A stretch of 64,000 nucleotides of DNA. Source: Dyella dinghuensis (GTDB lineage Bacteria > Pseudomonadota > Gammaproteobacteria > Xanthomonadales > Rhodanobacteraceae). The notes below the pieces were generated by a model that was not told the DNA's origin, did no database searches, and saw only the letters and a program-made list of their open reading frames with translations. The stretch is taken from NCBI RefSeq assembly GCF_003977615.1, contig NZ_RYZR01000006.1:434001-498000 (forward strand). Direction: 5' to 3'. The translations under genes were made by a program, and so were the position numbers. Positions within the stretch are counted from its first letter, which is position 1; every line of letters starts with the position of its first letter. Of this stretch, positions 34,782 to 44,135 are shown in pieces.

Positions 34782-36134
34782 ATGACCGCTCACGCACCCC
34801 ATGAAGAGACCATCGCCGCGATCGCCAGCGCTTCGGGTGCGGCCGGCGTTGGCATCGTGCGTGTTTCCGGACCGCGCGTTCCTGCCATAGCGCAAGCGCT
34901 GATCGGGCAACCGCCTAAGCCGCGTCACGCGCACTTCGCGGCATTTCGTGATGCCGATGGACAGTTGATTGATCGCGGGCTGTTGCTGCACTTCCCCGCA
35001 CCCGCCTCCTACACCGGCGAGCATGTACTCGAGCTGCAAGGTCACGGCAGCATGGTGTTACTCGATACGCTGTTGCGACGCGTGTGCGAACTCGGCGCAC
35101 GGCTTGCGCGACCTGGCGAATTCACCGAACGGGCTTTTCTCAACGGCAAACTCGATCTTGCACAAGCTGAAGCCGTTGCGGATCTGATCGCCGCGCGCTC
35201 GCATGCAGGTGCGCGCGCCGCGCTGCAATCGATGGACGGTGTTTTCTCGCGAAAAGTGACGGCGCTGCTGCACGCGTTGATTGCGCTGCGCGTACACATC
35301 GAAGCCGCTATCGATTTTCCGGAAGAAGAAATCGACTTCCTCGCCGATCCGGCGATTGCGCAACAACTGGCAGCGCTACGTGCTGATCTCGCCGAGTTGC
35401 TGCGTGAAGCGCAGCGCGGTGTCCGGCTCAACGACGGTCTGCGTGTCGCGATTGTCGGTCGGCCTAACACAGGAAAATCCAGTTTGCTAAACGCCTTGGC
35501 GGGCAGTGAACGCGCCATTGTTACCGACATCGCAGGAACGACGCGCGACGTGCTGCGCGAAAGCATCCAGCTTGACGGCATCACGCTTGAATTGGCCGAC
35601 ACCGCCGGACTGCGCGAAACGCATGACCCGGTCGAACGCGAAGGCGTACGTCGTGCACACGGCGAACGCGAACGTGCCGATGTCGTCATGCTCGTCACCG
35701 ATGCCGAACACGCAGACGGTGATCTCGCGTGGCTCAACGATTTGCCGTCGTCGGTGGAACGCATCGTCATCGTCAACAAGATCGATCTTGGCGGTGCTCG
35801 TGCTCGCGCCGAAAATCGAGCAGACGCATGCTGGTTATGGCTTTCGGTGAAAACAGAAACCGGCCTCGAAGCATTGCGTGACCATTTAAAGCAACTGGCC
35901 GGATCGGGCAGCGGAGAAGGTGCATTCAGTGCGCGCCGCCGCCATGTGCTTGCGCTCGAGCAAGTCTCCGCTCACCTCGATCACACCGCGCGCGTGCTCG
36001 CAGACACGCACGCGGGCGAGCTCGCAGCCGAAGAGCTGCGTCAAGCACAGCACGCATTGGGCGAAATCACTGGCACCTACACCAGCGACGATTTGCTTGG
36101 CGCTATCTTCAGCTCGTTCTGCATCGGCAAATAG
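34782..36134 (+). CDS. mnmE: tRNA modification GTPase MnmE
   Basis: A 450-aa GTPase that, with MnmG, installs carboxymethylaminomethyl groups on U34 of certain tRNAs. The N-terminal folate-binding domain starts ETIAAIASASGAAGVGIVRVSG. The G domain has GRPNTGKSSLLNAL (G1), TDIAGTTRDVLRE (G2), ADTAGLRET (G3) and NKIDL (G4). The C-terminal CIGK carries the conserved catalytic Cys. MnmG is not encoded in this window. The gene ends directly against the convergent ribokinase gene, with no gap. Confidence 0.97.
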   Translation: MTAHAPHEETIAAIASASGAAGVGIVRVSGPRVPAIAQALIGQPPKPRHAHFAAFRDADGQLIDRGLLLHFPAPASYTGEHVLELQGHGSMVLLDTLLRRVCELGARLARPGEFTERAFLNGKLDLAQAEAVADLIAARSHAGARAALQSMDGVFSRKVTALLHALIALRVHIEAAIDFPEEEIDFLADPAIAQQLAALRADLAELLREAQRGVRLNDGLRVAIVGRPNTGKSSLLNALAGSERAIVTDIAGTTRDVLRESIQLDGITLELADTAGLRETHDPVEREGVRRAHGERERADVVMLVTDAEHADGDLAWLNDLPSSVERIVIVNKIDLGGARARAENRADACWLWLSVKTETGLEALRDHLKQLAGSGSGEGAFSARRRHVLALEQVSAHLDHTARVLADTHAGELAAEELRQAQHALGEITGTYTSDDLLGAIFSSFCIGK

Positions 36135-37031
36135 TCAGGTCGACTGACGCGCTAGCAGCGCCTCAACGTCAGCGCGATAAGGCATGCCAGCACGCGCACC
36201 CAATTGCGTGACCGAAAGTGCCGCTGCAGCGCAGGCCTTGCGCACAGCGACATCCAAACCTTCGTGCAGGAAGACGGCGAATGCGCCGTTAAAAGTGTCG
36301 CCCGCACCGGTGCTATCGACAACCTTCACACCGAAACTTGGCTGATGTTGCGGCTCGCCCCGCTCCCGTAACCACGCGCCTTCGGCGCCGCGTGTCAGCA
36401 CGACCGGGCACGGTGCGCGGCGCATCAGCGTACGAAAATCCTCGGACGGATCGGCACCAAGCAAGGTCGCCAGCTCGTGCTGGTTTGGCGTGATGTAGCG
36501 TGCGAGCTGCAGCCATTCCGGCGGAAGCCGCTGCGCCGGTGCAGGGTTGAGAATCACGGGAACATGTTGCTGATGCGCGACGCGCAACGTGGCTTCCACC
36601 GTTTCGAGCGGAATTTCCATTTGCACGAGCACGGCGTCGGCTTGCGCAATGAGTTCCTTTGCCTTGAGAACATGCGAAGGCGTTAATTGCGCATTCGCGC
36701 CAGGTACGACGATGATCTGGTTCTCGCCGCCGGAAACGGTGATGGAGGCGGTACCGCTGCTGCAATGTTCGATACGCGCGATGTGTTCGACGTGGACGCC
36801 CTCTTCGGCCAGTGCATCGCACAGCGGTTGTCCGAAATTGTCGTCGCCAATGGCGCCGATCATGTGAACTTCGGCACCCAGCCGCGCGGCCGCTACAGCC
36901 TGATTGCCACCCTTGCCGCCGTGAACCGATAAGAAGCGCTCGCCAAGCAGCGTTTCACCGGGCGCGGGAAAACGCTGCGCCACGGTGACAAGGTCCATGT
37001 TGATGCTGCCGACGACGACGATACGAGTCAT
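36135..37031 (-). CDS. rbsK: Ribokinase
   Basis: A 298-aa PfkB-family sugar kinase. The N-terminus MTRIVVVGSINMDLV and the GGKGGNQAVAAARLGA segment are typical of ribokinases, and the C-terminal PfkB signature DSTGAGDTFNGAFAVFL contains the catalytic Asp and the anion-hole glycines. It phosphorylates ribose to ribose 5-phosphate; specificity for another pentose or nucleoside cannot be excluded. No ribose transporter or regulator is near. It ends against mnmE with no spacer. Confidence 0.88.
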   Translation of the reverse strand: MTRIVVVGSINMDLVTVAQRFPAPGETLLGERFLSVHGGKGGNQAVAAARLGAEVHMIGAIGDDNFGQPLCDALAEEGVHVEHIARIEHCSSGTASITVSGGENQIIVVPGANAQLTPSHVLKAKELIAQADAVLVQMEIPLETVEATLRVAHQQHVPVILNPAPAQRLPPEWLQLARYITPNQHELATLLGADPSEDFRTLMRRAPCPVVLTRGAEGAWLRERGEPQHQPSFGVKVVDSTGAGDTFNGAFAVFLHEGLDVAVRKACAAAALSVTQLGARAGMPYRADVEALLARQST

Positions 37032-37145
37032 GGGTGCTCTCGCAAGAACGTGTGTGTTCTGCAGAGCGTAAACGCAGACGCTTCGACGCGATAGTCATCG
37101 CAGCGATACGTACCGGCGTTGCACCGGTACGTATCGCGAGAGCGA

Positions 37146-37628
37146 TCAGTTGCCGCCGTTGTTGCCGTTGCTCGAGCCGCCGCTGGATTCACCCGACGAG
37201 GAATCCTGGCCATGCCCATTCTGCATACGCTGCTTCTGCATCTGCTTCATGTTTGCATACTGCGTTTGCTGTGCAGGAGTCAGCACAGCGTTGATCTGCG
37301 AATCGCTGTCTTGCTGAAGCGAACGCATCTTGCTGTGACGATCTTGCTGCGAAAGCGAGCTGTCTCCGCGAATGGCATTCATCTGCTGCTGCCTGTTCTG
37401 AATAATCGTCAGCAGCTTGGACGATTGATCGTCGCTCAGCCCAAGCCGCTTGGTGAGACGGGCGACCTGTTTTTGCGGATCGGGCGCTTGATGCATCGGT
37501 TGAGCGGAAGGCGGCGCGCTGCTCGAACCGGTAGAAGAGCTACTGTCCTGGGCAAATGTCACAGATGCCAGGCTGACGGCGCTCAGCACGAGGGCGAGCA
37601 GGGTAAAACGCGAAGCGAAGGTGTTCAT
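37146..37628 (-). CDS. Spy/CpxP-like periplasmic protein
   Basis: A 160-aa exported protein. A signal peptide (residues 1 to about 26, ending TFAQDSSSS) precedes a Ser/Pro-rich segment, then a helical core with LTKRLGLSDDQSSKLLTIIQNRQQQM and LQQDSDSQINAVLTPAQQTQYANM, the LTxxQ-type repeats of the Spy/CpxP family, and a low-complexity Ser/Gly/Asn tail. The family includes periplasmic chaperones and envelope-stress sensors. The ATG at 37628 is used because it starts the signal peptide. The gene lies between ribokinase (same strand) and the divergent GST. Confidence 0.75.
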   Translation of the reverse strand: MNTFASRFTLLALVLSAVSLASVTFAQDSSSSTGSSSAPPSAQPMHQAPDPQKQVARLTKRLGLSDDQSSKLLTIIQNRQQQMNAIRGDSSLSQQDRHSKMRSLQQDSDSQINAVLTPAQQTQYANMKQMQKQRMQNGHGQDSSSGESSGGSSNGNNGGN

Positions 37629-37842
37629 GGGATTTCTCCGGGCGATAGAACCGTAGTGAGGCATCTGTCGAGACTGCATGGCAGGAAACGAACTACGCAG
37701 CTTGCCGTTTACCGGGACGACATCGTGTGAACGCAGGTATTTGCCTGCGAGTCGGCAAAACAACGGATTGGCGAAAGAAAACGCGACCTTGAAACCACTC
37801 GCCACGACCCCGACGCTTGTTGTTTGCGCGTTGGAGATTCTC

Positions 37843-38529
37843 ATGATCGAACTGCACTATTGGCCGACTCCGAATGGCCACAAGATCACGTTGTTTCTGG
37901 AAGAGAGCGGCCTGCCCTACACCATCAAACCGGTGAACATCGGCAAGGGCGAACAGTTCGAACCGGCCTTTCTGAGCATTGCGCCGAACAATCGCATGCC
38001 CGCGATCGTGGACAAATCGCCAGCTGACGGCGGTGAGCCAATCAGTGTTTTCGAGTCGGGCGCGATTCTTCAGTATCTCGCCGAAAAGACGGGCCGCTTC
38101 TTACCCAGCGATTTGCGCGGGCGAACCACGGTGATGGAGTGGTTGTTCTGGCAGGTTGGTGGTCTGGGTCCGATGCTGGGGCAGAATCATCACTTCAATC
38201 GCTATGCGCCGGAAAAAATTCCCTACGCCATCGAGCGTTATGAGCGCGAAACGCGTCGTCTTTACGGTGTGCTGGACAAGCGTCTGGATGGACGCGCTTT
38301 CATCGCGGGCAAGGACTACACCATTGCCGATATGGCGGCGTATCCGTGGACGGTGTCGCATCCCAATCAAGGCATCAACCTCGATGACTTTCCGCATGTG
38401 AAACGCTGGTTCCATCACATCCAGGAACGCGATGCCACGCGTCGCGCGTATGCGATGGGCGATGACATCAAAGGAAAGCTGGATGCGCGGACGGATGAGG
38501 AGGCGCGGCGCAATTTGTTTCAGAGATGA
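37843..38529 (+). CDS. Glutathione S-transferase family protein (YfcG-like)
   Basis: A 228-aa GST-fold protein. The N-terminal thioredoxin-like domain starts MIELHYWPTPNGHKITLFLEE, with the TPNGHK motif of the YfcG/YghU disulfide-bond oxidoreductase group in which Thr-Asn contact glutathione; NRMPAIVD and FESGAILQYLAE follow. The helical C-terminal domain has the TIADMAAYPW N-capping motif. It likely handles glutathione disulfide exchange rather than conjugation. The ATG at 37843 follows GGAG. A perfect 35-bp inverted repeat lies just downstream. Confidence 0.87.
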   Translation: MIELHYWPTPNGHKITLFLEESGLPYTIKPVNIGKGEQFEPAFLSIAPNNRMPAIVDKSPADGGEPISVFESGAILQYLAEKTGRFLPSDLRGRTTVMEWLFWQVGGLGPMLGQNHHFNRYAPEKIPYAIERYERETRRLYGVLDKRLDGRAFIAGKDYTIADMAAYPWTVSHPNQGINLDDFPHVKRWFHHIQERDATRRAYAMGDDIKGKLDARTDEEARRNLFQR

Positions 38530-38541
38530 AGCTAGTCAAAA

Positions 38542-38674
38542 CCTCACCGTCATCCCGGCGCAGGCCGGGATCCAGTCGAAATACGCGTCCGAAGGACACG
38601 AAATCTATTTGTATTGAGTGCTGCGCACGACGTATTAAAACTGGATCCCGGCCTGCGCCGGGATGACGGTGAGG
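38542..38674. repeat. 133-bp element with perfect 35-bp inverted repeats
   Basis: The arms at 38542-38576 and 38640-38674 are exact inverted copies (35 of 35) that begin CCTCACCGTCATCCCGG and flank a 63-bp spacer. After three mismatches the pairing resumes with AATACG/CGTATT. The arm core, GGCGCAGGCCGGGATCCAGT, recurs at 40866-40942 with mismatches. It is an intergenic palindrome of a kind common in proteobacteria and may be a small mobile or REP-type element. It contains no gene. Confidence 0.9.
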
Positions 38675-38730
38675 AAAGTTATAGCCTTGTGTAACGCAAT
38701 GACGTTTTCGGTTTGGGTGGATGCATCAAT

Positions 38731-38758
38731 AAAAAACCCGCCATGTGGCGGGTTTTTT
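38731..38758. terminator. Bidirectional Rho-independent terminator
   Basis: A perfect 12-bp stem AAAAAACCCGCC/GGCGGGTTTTTT with an ATGT loop lies between the convergent GST gene and the 204-aa gene. Confidence 0.93.
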
Positions 38759-38766
38759 GATCCAAC

Positions 38767-39381
38767 TCAGTGCGCCCGACCTACATCGGAATCGCCGTGA
38801 ACAAGCGGCGGCGGTGCGCCAGCCACAGCGAGCAGCGATTGCGCGTAACCGTCTTCCATCGTCACGGTCGACACTTCGTCCCAGCCGAAGAACGATGCTT
38901 CAAGCAGCCATTCACCATCCGGGGTGATTTCCTGCATGTTGAAACCGTCTTCCTCGACGCTGACGAGCCGTCCGATGTAGCAGACCTCGGCTTCGTCCTC
39001 GCTATCGACATGGATACCGATCACCGGCGCCATCGCGCTGGCGGCTTGCACCACGTCGCGGATGTTGTCGAGCGGGAACGCACGGGGCGGACGCGGCACC
39101 ATGTTCTTCAGTGTCAGCGCCTTCTCCATGAAGACCGCATGCTTGTCGGGTGCTTCCAGCTCGCTGATGTCGCGATGCCGCATCACATACATGCCGTCGT
39201 AGGTAATGCCGTCACCGACGACCCACAACAGGAAAAATTCCCGGCCGACACTCCCCACGTAACCGCAGAAGCTGCCGTGTTCCAATTCGCCGCGCCATAG
39301 ACGCACCATCTGCTGACTCTGTTGCGCTTCGCGGAGCTGCGCACGCTGGCCAGTGGTCTTCAACTCAATAACGTTACTCAT
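38767..39381 (-). CDS. Conserved protein of unknown function
   Basis: A 204-aa cytoplasmic protein without signal peptide or membrane segment. It begins MSNVIELKTTGQRAQLREAQ, has the aromatic-rich core GSFCGYVGSVGREFFLLWVVGD, and ends with a Pro-rich tail after a long acidic region with SEDEAEVCYIGRLVSVEEDGF. The arrangement of beta-rich stretches recalls small SH3-like or Sm-like proteins, but no family is recognised. The ATG at 39381 is preferred to a TTG six bases upstream. It lies between the convergent GST gene and hslU and probably ends at the terminator. Confidence 0.75.
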   Translation of the reverse strand: MSNVIELKTTGQRAQLREAQQSQQMVRLWRGELEHGSFCGYVGSVGREFFLLWVVGDGITYDGMYVMRHRDISELEAPDKHAVFMEKALTLKNMVPRPPRAFPLDNIRDVVQAASAMAPVIGIHVDSEDEAEVCYIGRLVSVEEDGFNMQEITPDGEWLLEASFFGWDEVSTVTMEDGYAQSLLAVAGAPPPLVHGDSDVGRAH

Positions 39382-39492
39382 GGTCAATATTTTACCAGAG
39401 GGGGTCGGACCTCATGTTTACAGCCTGATAAGCGTCCACTGCTCCGAAATATAATCCATAGATAACAATAACTTGGTGGAAATCACCCGCCG

Positions 39493-40833
39493 TCAGAGGA
39501 TATAACGGCTCAGGTCCTCGTCCTTAACCAGGCTGCCAAGGTTTTTGTCGACATATTCGGCGTTGATCAGATAGTTTTCGCCGGATTTGTCCGCAGCTTC
39601 GTAGGAGATCTTCTCCAAAAGGCGCTCCATCACCGTGTGAAGCCGGCGGGCGCCGATGTTTTCGGTCCGCTCGTTCACCTGGTAAGCGACCTCGGCCAAC
39701 CGGTCGATGCCGGTTTCGTCGAACGAGAGCGACACGCCCTCGGTACCCAACAAGGCGACGTATTGCTTGGTCAACGCGTTGTGCGGCTCGCGCAGGATGC
39801 GCTTGAAGTCGTCCACGGATAGCGCCGACAGCTCCACGCGAATCGGCAGGCGGCCTTGCAGCTCGGGGATCAGGTCCGATGGCTTGGCCAGCGAGAACGC
39901 ACCCGAGGCGATAAACAACATGTGGTCGGTTTTGATCGGGCCGTATTTGGTGGACACGGTGGAACCTTCAACCAGCGGCAGCAGGTCGCGCTGCACGCCC
40001 TCGCGGCTCACGCCGGCACCGCCCCACTCGGAACGCTGCGCGACTTTGTCGATCTCGTCGATGAAGACGATGCCGTTCTGCTCAGCCGCTTCCATCGCCT
40101 GCGCGCGAATTTCCTCGTCGTTGAGCAGGCGGCCGGCTTCTTCTTCGATCAGCAATGGGCGCGCCGCCTTGATCGCCAGCTTGCGCTTCTGCGTCTTGCC
40201 GCCGCCGATGTTCTGGAACATCTGGCGCAGCTGCTGACCCATTTCTTCCATGCCGGGCGGCGACATGATTTCCACGCCGACGTTCATGCTGACATCGAGT
40301 TCGATCTCGCGATCTTCCAGCGCGCCTTCGCGCAGCTGCTTGCGCAGTTTCTGGCGCGTGTCGCTTTCGAGCGATGATGCGGGCGCGGGATCGTGACTCC
40401 AGTCGGTCGGCGACTGACGGCGCGGCAACAGCGCATCGAGAATGCGGTCTTCCGCGCGATCTTCCGCCTGCGTGCGCACGCGTTTCATCGCTTGCTCGCG
40501 CGTGAGCTTGTAAGCGACATCGGCCAGGTCGCGCACGATGGATTCGACGTCTTTGCCGACGTAACCCACTTCGGTGAATTTCGTCGCTTCCACCTTGACG
40601 AACGGCGCATTGGCCAGCGACGCCAGACGGCGCGCAATTTCGGTTTTACCGACGCCGGTCGGGCCGATCATCAAGATGTTCTTCGGCGTCACTTCTTCGC
40701 GCAGCGAAGGGTCCAGCTGCATGCGGCGCCAGCGATTGCGCAGCGCAATGGCAACGGCGCGCTTGGCGTCGTGCTGGCCGATGATGTAACGGTCGAGTTC
40801 GTTGACGATTTCACGAGGAGTGAGTTCGGACAT
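39493..40833 (-). CDS. hslU: ATP-dependent protease ATPase subunit HslU
   Basis: A 446-aa AAA+ unfoldase of the HslUV protease. It has Walker [15 protein letters not shown] near residues 58-71, the GYVGKDVES pore loop near 90, the intermediate domain with a Glu/Arg-rich helical insertion (about 110-240), Walker [13 protein letters not shown], and the C-terminal [10 protein letters not shown] that docks into HslV. It unfolds substrates such as SulA in E. coli. The start at 40833 ([14 protein letters not shown]) is the family start. The gap to hslV holds a palindromic repeat, so the two genes may be partly uncoupled. Confidence 0.97.
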   Translation of the reverse strand: MSELTPREIVNELDRYIIGQHDAKRAVAIALRNRWRRMQLDPSLREEVTPKNILMIGPTGVGKTEIARRLASLANAPFVKVEATKFTEVGYVGKDVESIVRDLADVAYKLTREQAMKRVRTQAEDRAEDRILDALLPRRQSPTDWSHDPAPASSLESDTRQKLRKQLREGALEDREIELDVSMNVGVEIMSPPGMEEMGQQLRQMFQNIGGGKTQKRKLAIKAARPLLIEEEAGRLLNDEEIRAQAMEAAEQNGIVFIDEIDKVAQRSEWGGAGVSREGVQRDLLPLVEGSTVSTKYGPIKTDHMLFIASGAFSLAKPSDLIPELQGRLPIRVELSALSVDDFKRILREPHNALTKQYVALLGTEGVSLSFDETGIDRLAEVAYQVNERTENIGARRLHTVMERLLEKISYEAADKSGENYLINAEYVDKNLGSLVKDEDLSRYIL

Positions 40834-40865
40834 TAGGGTCACCGGAAAAACAGAGTGGTTTACTT

Positions 40866-40942
40866 CGTCATCCCGGCGCAGGCCGGGATCCAGTGTCGAC
40901 CACCTTTGCAGTTACTGGATGCCGGCCTACGCCGGCATGACG
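40866..40942. repeat. Intergenic palindrome of the GGGATCCAGT family
   Basis: Two 29-bp arms (40866-40894 and 40914-40942) match as an inverted repeat with three mismatches and a 19-bp spacer. They share the core CCCGGCGCAGGCCGGGATCC with the element at 38542-38674. The unit lies in the hslV-hslU gap on the operon transcript. Confidence 0.85.
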
Positions 40943-40967
40943 ACATTTTTGTAGGTTTTGAAGACGC

Positions 40968-41501
40968 TTACAGCTCTTCAATCGTGGTGTTGTGATTGGT
41001 GTAGATGCAGATGTCGCCGGCAATCTTCAGTGCGCGTTCGACAATGGCGCGCGCGTCGAGATCGGTGTTCTCCATCAGCGCGAGTGCCGCCGATTGCGCA
41101 TACGGGCCACCGGAACCGATGGCGATCAAGCCGTGCTCGGGTTCCAGCACGTCGCCATTGCCGGAGATGAGCAGCGATGCCTCTTTGTCCGCGACCGCGA
41201 GCATGGCTTCGAGCCGGCCAAGGCGGCGGTCGGTGCGCCATTCCTTCGCCATTTCGACGGCGGCGCGGGTGAGGTTGCCGCCGTGCTTGTCCAGCTTCTG
41301 CTCGAACAGCTCGAACAGGGTGAAAGCGTCCGCGGTGGCGCCGGCGAAACCGGCCAGCACGTCACCCTTGCCAAGACGGCGGATTTTGCGGGCGTTGGCC
41401 TTCATCACCGTATTGCCCAGCGTGACCTGACCGTCGCCGCCGATCACGACGCGGCCCTGGCGGCGCACCGAGATGATGGTGGTGGCATGGAACGATTCCA
41501 T
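40968..41501 (-). CDS. hslV: ATP-dependent protease peptidase subunit HslV
   Basis: A 177-aa threonine peptidase with the proteasome beta-subunit fold. The sequence [20 protein letters not shown] places the catalytic threonine at residue 7 after a short propeptide (MESFHA), as in xanthomonads; in E. coli the Thr follows the initiator Met directly. Lys in [12 protein letters not shown] and the [15 protein letters not shown] stretch are typical. Six-membered rings of HslV are fed by HslU. It lies 117 bp downstream of xerC. Confidence 0.96.
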   Translation of the reverse strand: MESFHATTIISVRRQGRVVIGGDGQVTLGNTVMKANARKIRRLGKGDVLAGFAGATADAFTLFELFEQKLDKHGGNLTRAAVEMAKEWRTDRRLGRLEAMLAVADKEASLLISGNGDVLEPEHGLIAIGSGGPYAQSAALALMENTDLDARAIVERALKIAGDICIYTNHNTTIEEL

Positions 41502-41618
41502 GGAAATCTCCGAAAGAATGCCTGGTCCGCAAAGGTGGGGCCGTTGGGCCCGAAACCAAGGCGTTCGGCGGCGGGTCGGCTGCCCGCGGGCCCGATCAGG
41601 GCCGGTGTCGGAGCATCT

Positions 41619-42506
41619 TCAGCCTTTGCGCCGCGCGCGCGGATGCGCGGCGTCGTAAACCTTGGCCAGATGCTGAAAGTCCAGATGGGTATAGATCTGC
41701 GTCGTGGCGATGTCGGCGTGACCGAGCAACTCCTGCACCGCGCGCAAATCGCCGGACGACTCCAGCATGTGGCTGGCAAACGTGTGACGCAGCAAATGCG
41801 GATGCACGTGCTTGGCAAAACCCTGACGCATGGCCAGCGTTTTCATGCGCGCCTGTACGGTGCGCGGACTGATCGCTGCGCCGTTTCGTCCACGAAAAAC
41901 CGGTGACTCTGGCGCACGGCCTTCTGCTTCACCCAATGCACGCAACGCAGCGATGGCGTGACGACCGACCGGAACGATGCGCGTCTTGCGGCCCTTACCC
42001 AACACACGCACTTCGCCGGCATCGAGATCCAGATCCAGCCAGCGCAAGCCGATCAATTCGGAAAGACGTAAGCCCGACGAATAGAAAAGCTCGAGCATCG
42101 CGCGATCGCGCACACCGAGCGCGTCATCACCATCGCCTTCGACGAGCGCCGTTGCTTCATCGACGTCCAGCACCTGCGGCAACTTGCGATGCACTTTGGG
42201 ACCGCGCACGCCAGCCAGCGGATCGTGCGCCAGCAATCCTTCGCGTGTGAGTTGGCGAAACAAGCTGCGGCATGAGGAAAGCAGGCGCTGCAAGCTCTTC
42301 GGCGACAAACCTGCGCGATGTTCGGACGCGATGAAACCGCGCATGCGATGGGCATCGAGCTTGTCGAACGAGGCAATTTGTTGCCTCTCCATAAACGCTG
42401 TCAGTTTCGTCAGATCGCGGCGATAACCGTCGATCGTATGCGGCGATGATTGGCGTTCATGGGCCAGCCGTGTGAGCCACGCGTCGATCTGGCCTTGTGC
42501 GTTCAC
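41619..42506 (-). CDS. xerC: Site-specific tyrosine recombinase XerC
   Basis: A 295-aa tyrosine recombinase that with XerD resolves chromosome dimers at dif. The N-terminal core-binding domain (SPHTIDGYRRDLTKLTAFM) contains the SAM-like helices. The catalytic domain carries Arg in LFYSSGLRLSELIGLRW, the Lys in VRVLGKGRKTRIVPV, the HLLRHTFASHM box, and the nucleophile Tyr in TQIYTHLDFQHLAKVYD. The start is a GTG at 42506. Seven bases or fewer separate it from the DUF484 gene upstream, and hslV follows, the typical dapF-DUF484-xerC-hslVU layout. Confidence 0.96.
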   Translation of the reverse strand: MNAQGQIDAWLTRLAHERQSSPHTIDGYRRDLTKLTAFMERQQIASFDKLDAHRMRGFIASEHRAGLSPKSLQRLLSSCRSLFRQLTREGLLAHDPLAGVRGPKVHRKLPQVLDVDEATALVEGDGDDALGVRDRAMLELFYSSGLRLSELIGLRWLDLDLDAGEVRVLGKGRKTRIVPVGRHAIAALRALGEAEGRAPESPVFRGRNGAAISPRTVQARMKTLAMRQGFAKHVHPHLLRHTFASHMLESSGDLRAVQELLGHADIATTQIYTHLDFQHLAKVYDAAHPRARRKG

Positions 42507-42512
42507 GGCGGC

Positions 42513-43196
42513 TCAGGCGCCGTCCTGCATGCGCGCTAGCGATGCGGTGACGGTCGCGGAAATCATCTTCAGGAACATCGTGCCCATGCCGGGTTGGAAG
42601 TGATCGGCATCGCGACTGCCGATCGCCAGCAAACCGTATTCGCCCAGCGGCATCACCGCCGCCGAACGAATGTCGGGTGCGTGTTGACCGAACAGGCGAT
42701 ACAGGCGCTCGGCCGAAAGGCGTCCGGAAATAGGTTCATGATGCGCGAGGAAATCCGCGAATTCAGGCATGCCTGCGCGGCCACCCGGTTCCTGCTGCAG
42801 CCATTCGGCGGGCGGTAGCGTGAGATTGCCGAACAGCACCAGACGCACCTGGTCGGTGGCAAAGTCTTCGCGCAATTTCACCACCACGCTGCGCGCAGCG
42901 ATGGCCGGTGTATTGGCACGCAGCACCGCGACATTGAGATCGTGCACGCGATGCATCAGGCGTTCGTTTTCGGCGGCGATCTCGGTAAGCTCGCTGAGCC
43001 GGCGTTCCAGTTCGGCGTTCTTGTCGCGCAACGCCTGCAGCTGATAGGCCGCCAGCGAAGCCACCGCGCCCTGTTCGCGTGGCATCGTCAGCACATTCGC
43101 CAATTCCGGATAGTCGCTGAGAAAGTCTGGATGCTCGCGCAGATAGGCGGCGACATCGCTGGCTTTCATCGTTTCGTCGAGCAGGGCGTTGGTCAT
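42513..43196 (-). CDS. DUF484 family protein
   Basis: A 227-aa cytoplasmic protein of the DUF484 family. The N-terminus VAAYLREHPDFLSDYPELANVL is the family hallmark, followed by a coiled-coil helix (about residues 55-85) and a GAF-like C-terminal domain ending LAIGSRDADHFQPGMGTMFLKMI. The role is unknown, but the gene is nearly always between dapF and xerC in gammaproteobacteria, hinting at a link to chromosome dimer resolution or cell division. It is six bases upstream of xerC. Confidence 0.9.
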   Translation of the reverse strand: MTNALLDETMKASDVAAYLREHPDFLSDYPELANVLTMPREQGAVASLAAYQLQALRDKNAELERRLSELTEIAAENERLMHRVHDLNVAVLRANTPAIAARSVVVKLREDFATDQVRLVLFGNLTLPPAEWLQQEPGGRAGMPEFADFLAHHEPISGRLSAERLYRLFGQHAPDIRSAAVMPLGEYGLLAIGSRDADHFQPGMGTMFLKMISATVTASLARMQDGA

Positions 43197-43268
43197 GCGC
43201 GAAACCTCGATCGGAATGCAGGAGCGGCGAGCCGCCAGGCCCGAGTGTGCGATGGACGCGCCCGCGCA

Positions 43269-44117
43269 TCAATCATCGCGTTGCGGATCCAGCCATTCGC
43301 CTTCAAATACGAACGCGGCCGGACCGGTCATCCAGAGCGTCTGACCCGGTCCGGACCACTCGATGTGCAGGCTGCCGCCGGGCAAGTCGACCTGCACGCG
43401 TTCGTCCACCTCGCCGCGATGGCGTAGCACCGCCATGGCCGCGCACGCCCCGGTGCCGCATGCCTGCGTCCAGCCCGCGCCGCGCTCATGCACGAACAAG
43501 CGCAGATGCTGCCGGCTCAACTTCTGCACGAAGCCTGCGTTGGCCCCTTCGCGAAAACGCGGATGAGCGGTAAGAGCCGGCCCCAGGCGAGCCATGGCCT
43601 TGGACGACACCGCATCTTCCACTACCACCGCATGCGGGTTGCCCATGGAGACGGCGCCGATTTCCACCGGCTGACCATCGACGTCCAGCACGTAGCGATT
43701 CGTAACATGCGGCGCATCGAACGGAATGCGCGCCGGATCAAAGATCGGTTCGCCCATGTCCACGGTGACCTGATGGGCGTCGAGCATCCGTACCGCCACC
43801 GGTCCGGAGGGACTCTGGATCCGTACCGTTTCGCCAAGCGGTAGCGCGCCCGCGCGATGCAACCATGCCGCTACGCAGCGTACGCCGTTGCCGCATTGTC
43901 CCGAGGGCGAACCGTCGCCATTCCAGATGCCGTAATAAAACGCGCTGGAACCATCGCGTGCGGGTTCCACGCTGAGCAATTGATCGAATCCGATGCCGGT
44001 ATGACGGTCGGCCATTGCTCGAATGACGGCGACATCCAGCGCAAGCGCGCCGTCGCGGCTATCGATGACAACGAAATCGTTGCCGCTGCCATGCATCTTG
44101 GTGAAGCGGATGGCCAT
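43269..44117 (-). CDS. dapF: Diaminopimelate epimerase
   Basis: A 282-aa PLP-independent racemase that converts LL- to meso-diaminopimelate for lysine and peptidoglycan synthesis. The two catalytic cysteines lie in SGQCGNGVRCVA and in QACGTGACAAMAVL. The N-terminus RFTKMHGSGNDFVVID is the family signature. It acts in the cytoplasm. The gene lies between lptM and the DUF484 gene in one operon, 18 bp after lptM. Confidence 0.97.
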   Translation of the reverse strand: MAIRFTKMHGSGNDFVVIDSRDGALALDVAVIRAMADRHTGIGFDQLLSVEPARDGSSAFYYGIWNGDGSPSGQCGNGVRCVAAWLHRAGALPLGETVRIQSPSGPVAVRMLDAHQVTVDMGEPIFDPARIPFDAPHVTNRYVLDVDGQPVEIGAVSMGNPHAVVVEDAVSSKAMARLGPALTAHPRFREGANAGFVQKLSRQHLRLFVHERGAGWTQACGTGACAAMAVLRHRGEVDERVQVDLPGGSLHIEWSGPGQTLWMTGPAAFVFEGEWLDPQRDD

Positions 44118-44135
44118 GTTCTTCTGTCGAGGTAC

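Noticed and set aside
41619-42506. XerC as a sign of an integrated element
   Set aside because: It lies in the conserved dapF-DUF484-xerC-hslVU order and has full XerC features, so it is the housekeeping recombinase.
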